Part shown: positions 17,663 to 26,373 of the stretch, piece after piece
How positions within the stretch are numbered: position 1 is the first letter of the stretch
Layout: every line of letters begins with the position of its first letter
Assembly (NCBI GenBank): GCA_002423025.1
Contig: DIUN01000007.1
Span: forward strand, 87,496-151,495
Reading direction: 5' to 3'
Source of the DNA: Sphingomonadales bacterium UBA6157
GTDB taxonomy: Bacteria > Pseudomonadota > Alphaproteobacteria > Sphingomonadales > Sphingomonadaceae
Length of the DNA: 64,000 nucleotides
Position numbers and translations under genes: made by a program
Notes under the pieces: generated by a model
What the model was told of the DNA's origin: nothing
What the model saw: only the letters and a program-made list of their open reading frames with translations
The model's database searches: none

Positions 17663-20479
17663 TTATCCTGCATTCCGTTTTGATTTCAGGCCCGTGCTGG
17701 CTGCAGCAGCGCGCCGTTCGCCCAGTGCGTCCGCAATCAGTTGCGCCTGCTCCGCATTGTGCCGCTTCATCAGGCCAGTCGCCGTGGCAGCAGCTGCCGG
17801 ACGCCCGGCGTAGATCGGCCGCTGGCCCAGCGCTGCTTCGATGAGCGGCTCCATGAACGTCCAGGCACCGGCGTTCTTCGGCTCTTCCTGGGCCCATACG
17901 ACCTCTTCGAGCGCCGGGAAGCTGGCGACGTAGTCCTGAACGACATCTGCCGGGAACGGATAGAGTTGCTCGACACGAAGCAGATAGACATCGTCCCGCC
18001 CGGTCTTCTCGCTGACTTCGAGCAGATCATAATAGACCTTACCGGTGCACAGTACGAGGCGGCGGACCTTGGCCGGATCACCGGCGGCCAGATCATCGAG
18101 GCAGCGGTGGAAGCTGGTGCCGGCATCCATGTCTGCCATCGTCGAGACTGCGCGCTTGTGGCGCAGCAACGACTTCGGCGTGAAGATGATCAGCGGCTTG
18201 CGGAAATCGCGGAGCAGTTGACGACGCAGCAGGTGGAAATAATTGGATGGCGTCGTGGCGTTCGCGACCTGAATATTATCCTCGGCGCAAAGCTGCAGGA
18301 AGCGCTCCATGCGAGCCGAGCTGTGCTCCGGCCCCTGCCCTTCATAGCCATGAGGAAGCAGCATCACGAGGCCGTTGGCCCGCAACCACTTGATCTCGCC
18401 CGAGGCAATGAACTGATCGATGATCGTCTGTGCCCCGTTGACGAAATCGCCGAACTGCCCTTCCCAGAGCACGAGCGTGCGCGGATCAGCGAGCGCATAG
18501 CCATATTCAAAGCCAAGCACACCGAATTCGGAAAGCGGCGAATCCAGCACCTCGAAATCGGGGCCGACCGTCTTGAGGGGCACGTAGCGGCTGCCATCGA
18601 GTTGGTCAGTCCATACGGCGTGGCGCTGGCTGAATGTACCGCGTCCAGAATCCTGCCCGGAGAGCCGCACACCCTTGTCGTCCCGCAGCAGCGAGCCAAA
18701 GGCCAGGGCCTCAGCCGTCGCCCAATCGATATTCTCACCAGTCCGCAGCGTCTCGGCCTTGGCTTCAAGGATACGCGCCAGCGTGCGATGGACGTTGAAG
18801 CCCTGGGGCACAGTGGTGAGGATATCGCCGATCGCCCGCAGTTCCGCGGCCGGAACCCCGGTCATCGCAGCGCGCCGGGCACCGATCTCTTCCTTGGGCT
18901 TGCCGAGACCGGCCCAGCGACCCTCGAACCAGTCAGCCTTGTTGGCCTTGAAGCCGGCTGCAGCATCGAAATCCGATTCAAGCCCTGCCGTGTATCGCGC
19001 CACAGACTCCGAAAGAAAATTATCGTCGATTACCTTTTCCGCCACCAGGCGAGCGGCATAGAGCTCGCTCACCGGCGGATGCTTGGCGATGCGCGCATAC
19101 ATCTGCGGCTGGGTGAAGCTCGGCTCGTCGCTCTCATTGTGACCGAAACGCCGGTAGCACCACATGTCGATCACGACATCACGCTTGAATGTCTGGCGGA
19201 ATTCCGTGGCGACCTTGGTTGCGAAGGTCACCGCTTCCGGATCATCGCCGTTCACATGAAAAATCGGCGCCTGCACGATCTTGCCGACATCCGAAGGATA
19301 GGGAGAGGAGCGGGCAAACTGCGGGCTGGTGGTAAAGCCAACCTGGTTGTTGACCACGAAATGGATGGTGCCGCCTGTGTTGTAGCCCTTCAGCCCGGAA
19401 AAGCCGAAGCACTCCGCCACAATCCCCTGGCCGGCAAACGCCGCATCACCATGCAGCAGCACCGGCATGGCGCGCGAGCGTTCCTCATCGCCGGCCATAG
19501 TCTGGATGGAGCGAACCTTGCCAAGCACCACCGGGTCCACCGCTTCAAGGTGGGAGGGGTTTGGCGCAAGGCTCAAGTGCACCTTGTTGCCATCAAACTC
19601 GCGGTCGGTACTGGCGCCCAGATGGTACTTCACGTCGCCGGAGCCGCCGACATCATCGGGATTCGCCGAACCGCCGCCGAACTCGTGGAAAATGATGCGG
19701 AACGGCTTCTGCATCACATTGCCGAGCATGTTGAGGCGGCCACGATGCGGCATGCCGAACACAATCTCGGTAATGCCGAGTTGCCCACCAACCTTGATGA
19801 TCGATTCCATCGCCGGGATCATGGCCTCGCCGCCATCGAGCCCGAAGCGCTTGGTCCCGACATACTTGCGACCAAGGAACCGCTCGAACTGCTCGGCTTC
19901 AACCAGCTTGTTCAAAATGGCCTTCTTGCCATTGGCGGTGAACTGGATTTCCTTGTCGCGGCCCTCGAGCCGCTCCTGGATGAATCGCCGTTCCTCGACA
20001 TCGTTGATGTGCATGTATTCCACACCGACATTGCCACAGTAATTGCGCCGCAGGATGTCAACGAGCTCGCGAATGGTCGTCGTCTGCAAGCCGAGCGCGC
20101 CGCCAACGTGGACGGGGCGATCAAGATCGGCGGGTCCGAAACCATGATATTCCGGTGTAAGATCAGCCGGCAACTCGCGCTTCAAAAGCCCAAGCGGATC
20201 GAGATTCGCCGCCAAGTGCCCGCGGACCCGGTATGTGCGGATCAGCATCATTGCCGAAATCGAGTCCTGCGCTGCCCGCGCCACGGTCGCTGGATCAGCG
20301 CCACTGGCCTGCGCCACCTGCATCGCCTTGGCTGCGACCTTGGCCGGCGCCTCAACGAGCATGTCTGCGGCATCAAGCGCCCGGGTCAGATCATCGGCGG
20401 CTGGCAACGGCCAGTCACTGCGTGCCCATGAGGGCCCGGCCCTGTCTTCAGCCGTTGGCAGCAGCGCCTGTTCGTCCAT
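17663..20479 (-). CDS. sucA: 2-oxoglutarate dehydrogenase E1 component
   Basis: Thiamine diphosphate enzyme that decarboxylates 2-oxoglutarate and succinylates the E2 lipoyl group. The product has 938 residues, full length for the family. Recognisable blocks are the N-terminal DLDRPVHVGG region, FGMPHRGRLNML, HGDAAFAGQGIVAECF with the ThDP-binding NNQVGFTT following, and VLWEGQFGDFVNGAQ and LLPHGYEGQGPEHSSAR in the C-terminal half. ATG at 20479 is preferred to a GTG one codon upstream. It starts the sucA-sucB block and is separated from sucD by 138 bp containing several dyads. A long open frame opposite it is a codon-bias shadow. Confidence 0.97.
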   Translation of the reverse strand: MDEQALLPTAEDRAGPSWARSDWPLPAADDLTRALDAADMLVEAPAKVAAKAMQVAQASGADPATVARAAQDSISAMMLIRTYRVRGHLAANLDPLGLLKRELPADLTPEYHGFGPADLDRPVHVGGALGLQTTTIRELVDILRRNYCGNVGVEYMHINDVEERRFIQERLEGRDKEIQFTANGKKAILNKLVEAEQFERFLGRKYVGTKRFGLDGGEAMIPAMESIIKVGGQLGITEIVFGMPHRGRLNMLGNVMQKPFRIIFHEFGGGSANPDDVGGSGDVKYHLGASTDREFDGNKVHLSLAPNPSHLEAVDPVVLGKVRSIQTMAGDEERSRAMPVLLHGDAAFAGQGIVAECFGFSGLKGYNTGGTIHFVVNNQVGFTTSPQFARSSPYPSDVGKIVQAPIFHVNGDDPEAVTFATKVATEFRQTFKRDVVIDMWCYRRFGHNESDEPSFTQPQMYARIAKHPPVSELYAARLVAEKVIDDNFLSESVARYTAGLESDFDAAAGFKANKADWFEGRWAGLGKPKEEIGARRAAMTGVPAAELRAIGDILTTVPQGFNVHRTLARILEAKAETLRTGENIDWATAEALAFGSLLRDDKGVRLSGQDSGRGTFSQRHAVWTDQLDGSRYVPLKTVGPDFEVLDSPLSEFGVLGFEYGYALADPRTLVLWEGQFGDFVNGAQTIIDQFIASGEIKWLRANGLVMLLPHGYEGQGPEHSSARMERFLQLCAEDNIQVANATTPSNYFHLLRRQLLRDFRKPLIIFTPKSLLRHKRAVSTMADMDAGTSFHRCLDDLAAGDPAKVRRLVLCTGKVYYDLLEVSEKTGRDDVYLLRVEQLYPFPADVVQDYVASFPALEEVVWAQEEPKNAGAWTFMEPLIEAALGQRPIYAGRPAAAATATGLMKRHNAEQAQLIADALGERRAAAASTGLKSKRNAG

Positions 20480-20503
20480 CACGAGCGTCCTTAGATTCGC
20501 ACT

Positions 20504-20599
20504 GCGGTGATCTAGCCCTGTATACAGGCTATGTCACCGCTTCGTCCTGCATGGCTGCCATGATTAACGGTCATGGCACGAATTTCTCGCCCATGACCG
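20504..20599. promoter_or_regulatory. Cluster of dyads between sucD and sucA
   Basis: The 138-bp gap between sucD and sucA holds three perfect or near-perfect inverted repeats. The first (20504-20540) has 7-bp arms GCGGTGA/TCACCGC around a central 10-bp palindrome CTGTATACAG. The second (20551-20561) is ATGGC-T-GCCAT. The third (20568-20576 with 20591-20599) has 9-bp arms CGGTCATGG/CCATGACCG separated by 14 bp. In the transcript the third follows the sucD stop and could be a terminator or attenuator stem, although no U-tract follows. The first lies 25 bp before the sucA start and could be an operator or leader hairpin. Confidence 0.45.
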
Positions 20600-20617
20600 A
20601 AAATCACCGCAGACCAA

Positions 20618-21502
20618 TCAACCCTTGAGCAGTTCGAGCAGCGTGGTGCCCAGCATCGAGGGCGATGGCGAGACACGAATGCCCGCGGCTTCCATGGCCG
20701 CCATCTTGCTGCCGGCGTCACCCTTGCCGCCCGAGACGATCGCTCCGGCATGGCCCATGCGGCGGCCCGGAGGCGCCGTGGTGCCCGCAATGAAGCCTAC
20801 CATCGGCTTCTTGCGGCCGCGGCGTGCTTCATCCTCAAGGAACTGCGCTGCCTCTTCCTCGGCAGAGCCGCCGATTTCACCGATCATGATGATCGAGTGG
20901 GTCAGCGGATCTGCAAGGAACAGCTCGAGCATGTCGATGAAGTTGGTGCCGTTGACCGGATCGCCGCCGATGCCGACGGCTGTCGTCTGGCCAAGCCCAA
21001 CAGCCGTCGTCTGGTGCACGGCCTCATAGGTCAAGGTGCCCGAGCGCGAAACAACGCCAACCGATCCCTTGGAGAAGATGTTGCCCGGCATGATGCCGAT
21101 CTTGCACTCACCCGGCGTCAGCACGCCAGGGCAGTTCGGCCCGATGAGGCGCGACTTGCTGCCGGTCAGCGCCCGCTTCACCTTCACCATGTCGAGCACC
21201 GGAATGCCCTCGGTAATGCAGATGATCAGCGGAACTTCCGCCTCGATCGCCTCACAGATGGCGTCGGCAGCGCCGGGAGGCGGCACATAAACGACGCTGG
21301 CATCGCAATTCGTCGCTCCACGCGCCTGCGCCACGGTGTCGAAAACCGGACGGCCAAGGTGGGTCTGGCCACCCTTGCCCGGAGCCGTTCCGCCGACAAC
21401 ATTGGTGCCATAGGCAATCGCGGCCTCGGTGTGGAAGGTGCCTTGCTTGCCGGTAAAGCCCTGGGTGATGACCCGGGTGTTCTTGTTGACGAGAATCGAC
21501 AT
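20618..21502 (-). CDS. sucD: Succinyl-CoA synthetase alpha subunit
   Basis: CoA-binding subunit of succinyl-CoA synthetase, which couples succinyl-CoA cleavage to nucleoside triphosphate formation. The product has 294 residues. The N-terminal GFTGKQGTFHTEAAIAYGT is the CoA site. SKSRLIGPNCPGVLTPGECK follows. The phosphorylated histidine is His251 in RRMGHAGAIVSGGKGDA. It begins 3 bp after the sucC stop, so the two subunits are coexpressed. Confidence 0.97.
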   Translation of the reverse strand: MSILVNKNTRVITQGFTGKQGTFHTEAAIAYGTNVVGGTAPGKGGQTHLGRPVFDTVAQARGATNCDASVVYVPPPGAADAICEAIEAEVPLIICITEGIPVLDMVKVKRALTGSKSRLIGPNCPGVLTPGECKIGIMPGNIFSKGSVGVVSRSGTLTYEAVHQTTAVGLGQTTAVGIGGDPVNGTNFIDMLELFLADPLTHSIIMIGEIGGSAEEEAAQFLEDEARRGRKKPMVGFIAGTTAPPGRRMGHAGAIVSGGKGDAGSKMAAMEAAGIRVSPSPSMLGTTLLELLKG

Positions 21503-21505
21503 GGT

Positions 21506-22705
21506 TCAGGCAGCCTTCTTTACTTCGGCAACGATCTTCGCCGCTGCATCACCAAGATTGTCGCCGGAAATGATCGGCAACCCGCTTTTGGCCAGGATTT
21601 CCTTGCCCAGCTCAACATTCGTGCCTTCGAGCCGCACGACCAGCGGTACCGAAAGGTTCACTTCCTTCGCTGCAGCGATGATGCCCTCGGCGATGATATC
21701 GCAACGCATGATGCCACCGAAGATGTTGACAAGAATGCCCTTCACAGCCGGATCCTTGAGGATCAGCTTGAAGGCATTGGTCACCTTCTCCTTGTCCGCA
21801 CCACCACCAACATCGAGGAAGTTGGCCGGCTCGGCGCCGTTCAACTTGATGATGTCCATGGTCGCCATTGCCAGGCCGGCGCCGTTGACGAGGCAACCGA
21901 TGGTGCCATCGAGCTTGATGAAGGCGAGGTCGTACTTCGAAGCTTCAACTTCCGCCGGGTCTTCCTCGGTCAAGTCGCGCAGCGCGAGCAGATCAGGGTG
22001 ACGATACAGCGCGTTGGGGTCAAAGCCGACCTTGGCATCGAGCACCATCAGCTTGCCGTCATCCGTAACAGCAAGCGGATTGATCTCGATCTGCGAAGCA
22101 TCAGTGCCGACAAACGCATCATAGAGCCGGGCAGTAACGAACTCGGCCTGTTTGGCAAGGTCGCCAGTCAGTCCAAGCGCAGCAGCCACGGAGCGGCCAT
22201 GATGCGGCATGACGCCAGTTGCCGGATCTATCGTCAGCGTCTGGATCTTTTCCGGCGTATCGTGCGCAACGGTCTCGATATCCATGCCGCCTTCGGTCGA
22301 GACGACCAGAGCGATGCGGCCGGTCGCACGGTCCACAAGCATGGCCAGGTAGAATTCCTTGGCAATATCGACGCCGTCAGTGACGTACAGGCGATTGACC
22401 TGCTTGCCGGCCGGGCCGGTCTGGATTGTCACCAGGGTGTTGCCAAGCATGTCGGTTGCAGCAGCGCGAACGTCGTCGGCCGAGCGCGCCAGTCGAACGC
22501 CACCCTTGGCTTCCGGCGGCAGTTCGACGAACTTGCCCTTGCCACGGCCGCCGGCGTGGATCTGTGCCTTCACCACAAAAAGTGGCCCGGGCAGCTTGGC
22601 GGACGCCGCAACGGCCTCCTCGACGCTCAGCGCCGCATAGCCAGCGGGCACCGGCACGCCGAACTTGGCCAGCACTTCCTTGGCCTGATACTCATGGATG
22701 TTCAT
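21506..22705 (-). CDS. sucC: Succinyl-CoA synthetase beta subunit
   Basis: Nucleotide- and succinate-binding subunit, 399 residues. It starts MNIHEYQAKEVLAKFGVPVP, the family opening. The ATP-grasp domain contains VVKAQIHAGGRGKGKFVELP-type sequence at about 44-64, and QIEINPLAVTDDG carries metal and substrate ligands. The C-terminal ligase domain has FLDVGGGADKEKVTNAFKLI and GGIMRCDIIAEGI. It is 107 bp downstream of mdh, a gap filled by a perfect long inverted repeat. Confidence 0.97.
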   Translation of the reverse strand: MNIHEYQAKEVLAKFGVPVPAGYAALSVEEAVAASAKLPGPLFVVKAQIHAGGRGKGKFVELPPEAKGGVRLARSADDVRAAATDMLGNTLVTIQTGPAGKQVNRLYVTDGVDIAKEFYLAMLVDRATGRIALVVSTEGGMDIETVAHDTPEKIQTLTIDPATGVMPHHGRSVAAALGLTGDLAKQAEFVTARLYDAFVGTDASQIEINPLAVTDDGKLMVLDAKVGFDPNALYRHPDLLALRDLTEEDPAEVEASKYDLAFIKLDGTIGCLVNGAGLAMATMDIIKLNGAEPANFLDVGGGADKEKVTNAFKLILKDPAVKGILVNIFGGIMRCDIIAEGIIAAAKEVNLSVPLVVRLEGTNVELGKEILAKSGLPIISGDNLGDAAAKIVAEVKKAA

Positions 22706-22721
22706 GGACGCCCTACTCTCA

Positions 22722-22806
22722 TGTCATCCCGGCCTTGAGCCGGGAGCGTGTTGGCTGTTGTCATGCCAGCAACAACGCTGGCTCCCGGCTCAAGGCCGGG
22801 ATGACA
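22722..22806. repeat. REP/BIME-like perfect inverted repeat between mdh and sucC
   Basis: Two 26-bp arms at 22722-22747 and 22781-22806 are exact reverse complements. Each arm is itself a small hairpin, with stem CCCGGC/GCCGGG around CTTGA. The 33-bp spacer contains weaker complementary sequence (TTGGCTGTTG and CAGCAACAAC). Two inverted copies of a GTCATCCC-type hairpin resemble bacterial interspersed mosaic elements. In the transcript it would form a stable structure between mdh and sucC, where it could block exonucleases or terminate. It may also simply be a mobile intergenic repeat. Confidence 0.8.
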
Positions 22807-22809
22807 GGT

Positions 22810-23772
22810 TCAATTCAAGCTCGGGTCGATCGCCTTGCAGGCCACCAGGAGTTCCTTCACCGCATCCACTGAAACGGTGAAATTGGCCTGAGCCTCCGGC
22901 GTGAGTTCGATCTCGACGATCTTCTCTACGCCGCCCTTGCCGATAATGCAGGGCACGCCGACGTACAGATCGTTGACCCCATATTGCCCCGTGAGGTTCA
23001 CCGCGCAGGGGATGACGCGCTTCTGGTCATAAAGGTAGGATTCGGCCATCGCGATGCCGCTGGTCGCCGGCGCATAAAAGGCAGAGCCGGTCTTGAGCAG
23101 GCCGACGATTTCGCCGCCGCCGGAGCGGGTGCGCTGCACGATTGCGTCGATGCGCTCCTTCGTGCTCCAGCCCATCTTGATGAGATCAGGGATCGGGATT
23201 CCAGCGACGGTCGAGTATTCCACAACCGGCACCATCGTGTCGCCATGGCCGCCAAGGACGAACGCCGTGACGTCCTGTACCGAAACCTTGAACTCATCAG
23301 CAAGGAAGTGGCGGAAACGGGCCGAATCAAGCACGCCGGCCATACCGACAACCATGTGGTGCGGCAGGCCCGAAAACTCGCGCAGCGCCCAGACCATCGC
23401 ATCGAGCGGATTGGTGATGCAGATGACAAAAGCGCCCGGCGCATTGGCCTTGATGCCCTCACCCACAGCCTTCATCACCTTGAGGTTGATCCCCAGCAGG
23501 TCATCGCGGCTCATGCCCGGCTTGCGAGCGACACCGGCCGTGACGATGATGACATCGGCGCCGGCGATATCGGCATAATCATTGGTGCCCTTGAGGTTCA
23601 CATCAAACCCCTCCACCGGGCCGCACTGCGCCAGATCGAGCGCCTTGCCCTGCGGAACGCCTTCCACCACGTCAAAGAGCACCACATCGCCAAGGGCCTT
23701 GGCGGCCGCGAGATGGGCCAGCGTGCCACCGATGTTACCAGCGCCGATCAGCGCGATCTTGTTGCGAGCCAT
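22810..23772 (-). CDS. mdh: Malate dehydrogenase, LDH-like type
   Basis: Oxidises malate to oxaloacetate with NAD+. The product has 320 residues. It begins MARNKIALIGAGNIGGTLAH, with the nucleotide-binding glycines, and Asp34 in VVLFDVVEGVPQGKALDL selects NAD. Arg residues in VARKPGMSRDDLLGIN bind substrate, and His176 in VLGGHGDTMVP is the catalytic base. The ATG at 23772 gives the conserved N-terminus; a longer frame to 23847 adds no conserved residues. It lies between zapE and sucC in the leftward TCA array. Confidence 0.97.
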   Translation of the reverse strand: MARNKIALIGAGNIGGTLAHLAAAKALGDVVLFDVVEGVPQGKALDLAQCGPVEGFDVNLKGTNDYADIAGADVIIVTAGVARKPGMSRDDLLGINLKVMKAVGEGIKANAPGAFVICITNPLDAMVWALREFSGLPHHMVVGMAGVLDSARFRHFLADEFKVSVQDVTAFVLGGHGDTMVPVVEYSTVAGIPIPDLIKMGWSTKERIDAIVQRTRSGGGEIVGLLKTGSAFYAPATSGIAMAESYLYDQKRVIPCAVNLTGQYGVNDLYVGVPCIIGKGGVEKIVEIELTPEAQANFTVSVDAVKELLVACKAIDPSLN

Positions 23773-23896
23773 GAGGGTTTTCGTCCTTCGCCAGTATCGA
23801 TTGATGAGTCGTTCAAAACCGCCGTCCGGATAGTCCCGATGGTGCACCCGCGCAACAGATTGACGCAGGTTGGCGCAAAAGACTGAGGCTCAAGAT

Positions 23897-25012
23897 TCAG
23901 CCGCCGCCGTGCCCGAGCGCCAGATACGCATGGGATTGCATCTCCATGAGCCGGGAAACCGTCCGTTGGAACTCGAAAACTCCGTCACCCTCGGGATAAA
24001 GCCCCGCCGGCTCGGCATCTGCGGCCGCGATAAGCTTCACCTTCTGCTCGTAAAGTGCATCGATGAGCGTGATGAAACGTGCCGCCTCATTGCGATTCTG
24101 CGGCCCAAGCACCGGGATGCCGACAAGAAACACCGTATGATATCGTCGGGCGATCGCGAGATAGTCCGCCGCCCCCAATGGCTGGCGGCACAGCCGCGCA
24201 AAGGAGAACACCGCGACGCCCTTGAGTGACTTAGGCACAAACAAGCTGCGTCCGCCAGGAACCGGAATCGTCTCGGTCGGCACCTTGGCCCGGTCCTCGA
24301 CCGGATAGTCGGTCATCCGGAAAAACGCCTCGGCCATCGCCGCCGTGGCAGCAGGCCCATTGGGCACATGCCAGGTCGGCGCGCCGCCAAGGCGGGCGAG
24401 GCGATAATCAGTCGGGCCATCAAGGGTGATCACGGCGCAGCGCTCGCTGATCAGCGCTATAAAGGGCAGGAACAACTGGCGGTTGAGGCCGTTCTTGTAG
24501 AGGTCCTGCGGTGCGCGATTGGACGTCGTCACCACTGTCACGCCATGGCTGAACAGCGCTGCAAACAACCGGGACAGGATCGCGGCATCCGCGATGTCCT
24601 TCACCTGCATCTCATCAAAGGCCAGCAGCCTGGCGCTGGCCGCCACTGCCGCCGCTACACCCGGAATGGGGTCTGCCCCGCCCTTCTGGCGCTCGGCATG
24701 CAGTGCCGCATGAATTTCGAGCATGAACTCGTGGAAGTGCACCCGGCGCTTCGGGCTGACATCGGCATGCGCAAAAAACAGGTCCATCAGCATGGACTTG
24801 CCGCGGCCCACCCCGCCCCAGATGTAGAGGCCACGTTGCGCCGGCGCGGGGTCCACCTTTCGGAAGCGCGCCAGCAGGCCCGGCTTCTCCACAGGCGCCT
24901 CTAGCGTCTTCGCCAGTGCTTCGAGACGGTCAGCTACTGCTGCCTGTGCTGTATCGGGCCTCAGTTCGCCACCGGCCACCAAGGCATCATAGGCCGCGCG
25001 AACGCCCGGCAC
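23897..25012 (-). CDS. zapE: Cell division protein ZapE (AFG1-like ATPase)
   Basis: P-loop ATPase of 371 residues. In E. coli ZapE acts on FtsZ assembly at the septum, while mitochondrial AFG1 relatives act on respiratory-chain proteins. Walker A is GGVGRGKS at 66-73, in GLYIWGGVGRGKSMLMDLFF. Walker B and its sensor are LLAFDEMQVKDIADA and VVTTSNRAPQDLYKNGLNR. The start is a GTG, 6 bp beyond the thioesterase stop. Its placement between sdh and mdh genes is a recurring alphaproteobacterial arrangement. Confidence 0.93.
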   Translation of the reverse strand: MPGVRAAYDALVAGGELRPDTAQAAVADRLEALAKTLEAPVEKPGLLARFRKVDPAPAQRGLYIWGGVGRGKSMLMDLFFAHADVSPKRRVHFHEFMLEIHAALHAERQKGGADPIPGVAAAVAASARLLAFDEMQVKDIADAAILSRLFAALFSHGVTVVTTSNRAPQDLYKNGLNRQLFLPFIALISERCAVITLDGPTDYRLARLGGAPTWHVPNGPAATAAMAEAFFRMTDYPVEDRAKVPTETIPVPGGRSLFVPKSLKGVAVFSFARLCRQPLGAADYLAIARRYHTVFLVGIPVLGPQNRNEAARFITLIDALYEQKVKLIAAADAEPAGLYPEGDGVFEFQRTVSRLMEMQSHAYLALGHGGG

Positions 25013-25018
25013 CGCGGC

Positions 25019-25573
25019 TCAATCCACCTGGTTCGATTGCGGCCGGCTGGCGGCGCCATCGCCCTGCGGGCGCGGCACCCTGGGGATCTTGCGCATCGTG
25101 CCCGTGAAGGAGGCGACATTCACGCCCTCCTGCTTCACCAGCCCGCGCACAAACAGCATCTTTCCGGTTTCCTTGAGAATTTCCCCCGAAGCCTCGATCG
25201 GCTTGCCGACAATGCCGGCAGACAAGAAATCCGTGGCGCAGGACAGCGTTACGGCAGCGCTGTTCTCAAGCTGGCGGAAGATGAAGGCGAACATTGCCAT
25301 ATCGATGAACGACATGATGAAGCCGCCGTGGATATAGCCAAGGCCATTGGAGTGCCGACGGTCGGTCTCCATCCGGCACTCGACACCATGGCCCTGGCTG
25401 TCTCGGAAGAAGAAGTCTCCGAGCATTGAGGAAAAGCGGCCGTCAGGCTCGCGATGCCAACGCTGCCAGCCTGCGTGTTCGCCTTCGGTGATGATTTCGA
25501 GTGCCATGCCGTCTGCGATAGTGCGCCGCAGCAATCGGGGCAAGCCTTCTGGGCCCCTAGCCGGCGCGCTCAA
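25019..25573 (-). CDS. PaaI-type hotdog thioesterase
   Basis: Acyl-CoA thioesterase-like protein of up to 184 residues. The hotdog fold contains NGLGYIHGGFIMSFIDMAMF, matching the HGG motif of PaaI-type enzymes, and later SAAVTLSCATDFLSAGIVGKP. The substrate is unknown. The frame opens with a TTG at 25573, overlapping the sdhB 3' end by 17 bp. The first ATG is at 25507 and neither has a strong ribosome site, so the start is uncertain. It follows sdhB and precedes zapE by 6 bp, so it belongs to the sdh transcript. Confidence 0.82.
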   Translation of the reverse strand: MSAPARGPEGLPRLLRRTIADGMALEIITEGEHAGWQRWHREPDGRFSSMLGDFFFRDSQGHGVECRMETDRRHSNGLGYIHGGFIMSFIDMAMFAFIFRQLENSAAVTLSCATDFLSAGIVGKPIEASGEILKETGKMLFVRGLVKQEGVNVASFTGTMRKIPRVPRPQGDGAASRPQSNQVD

Positions 25574-26342
25574 CCATCATGATCTTGATCTCGGCAATCG
25601 CCTTGGCGGGGTTGAGACCCTTGGGGCATACGTTCGAGCAATTCATGATCGTGTGGCAACGATAAAGCCGGAAAGGATCCTCAAGCGCATCGAGGCGCTC
25701 ACCGGTCATCTCGTCACGGCTATCCGCCAGCCAGCGATAAGCCTGCAGCAGGATGGCGGGGCCGAGGAACTTGTCGCTGTTCCACCAGTAGCTTGGGCAA
25801 GATGTCGAGCAGCAGGCGCACAGGATGCACTCGTAAAGCCCATCGAGTTTGGCGCGCTCCTCGACGCTCTGGACACGCTCTTCGCCGGATGGTGCCGGCG
25901 TAACGGTCTGCAGCCAAGGCTTGATCGAAGCATATTGCGCGTAGAAATGCTTGAAGTCCGGCACCAGGTCCTTGACGACTTCCATATGCGGCAGCGGCGT
26001 GATGCGCACCTCGCCCTTGATGTCGCAAATCGCCTGGGTGCAGGCCAGCGTGTTGGTGCCGTCGATGTTCATCGAGCACGAACCGCAAATTCCTTCGCGG
26101 CACGAACGCCGGAACGTCAGTGTTGAATCGACCTCGGACTTGATCTTGATCAGCGCGTCCAGAACCATCGGACCGGTATCGTCGATATCGAGTTCATAGG
26201 TATCGTAGCGCGGGTTGGCGCCATCATCCGGATTCCAGCGATAAATCTTGAACGCCTTGACGTTCTTGGCGCCGGCAGGCGCAGGATAGCGCTTGCCTGC
26301 GGACGAAATCTTGCTGTTCGCGGGGAGAGAGAATTCAGCCAT
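25557..26342 (-). CDS. sdhB: Succinate dehydrogenase iron-sulfur subunit
   Basis: Carries electrons from SdhA flavin to quinone through three Fe-S clusters. The product has 261 residues. The plant-type ferredoxin domain has the [2Fe-2S] ligands in SCREGICGSCSMNIDGTNTL and the next Cys. The C-terminal domain has CILCACCSTSCPSYWWN and CHTIMNCSNVCPKGLNP for the [4Fe-4S] and [3Fe-4S] clusters. It is preceded by sdhA across 31 bp and overlaps the thioesterase gene at its end. Confidence 0.97.
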   Translation of the reverse strand: MAEFSLPANSKISSAGKRYPAPAGAKNVKAFKIYRWNPDDGANPRYDTYELDIDDTGPMVLDALIKIKSEVDSTLTFRRSCREGICGSCSMNIDGTNTLACTQAICDIKGEVRITPLPHMEVVKDLVPDFKHFYAQYASIKPWLQTVTPAPSGEERVQSVEERAKLDGLYECILCACCSTSCPSYWWNSDKFLGPAILLQAYRWLADSRDEMTGERLDALEDPFRLYRCHTIMNCSNVCPKGLNPAKAIAEIKIMMVERAG

Positions 26343-26373
26343 TTCAAGTCCTTGTCATATCAAGCTGAGACGA

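Noticed and set aside
17741..20431. An 896-codon open frame on the plus strand opposite sucA
   Set aside because: sucA on the minus strand has all family motifs. Long antisense frames are common opposite GC-rich genes with strong codon-position bias, and this one has no recognisable domain or ribosome site.
20750..22738. A 662-codon plus-strand frame opposite sucD and sucC
   Set aside because: Antisense to two conserved enzyme genes, with no domain recognised.
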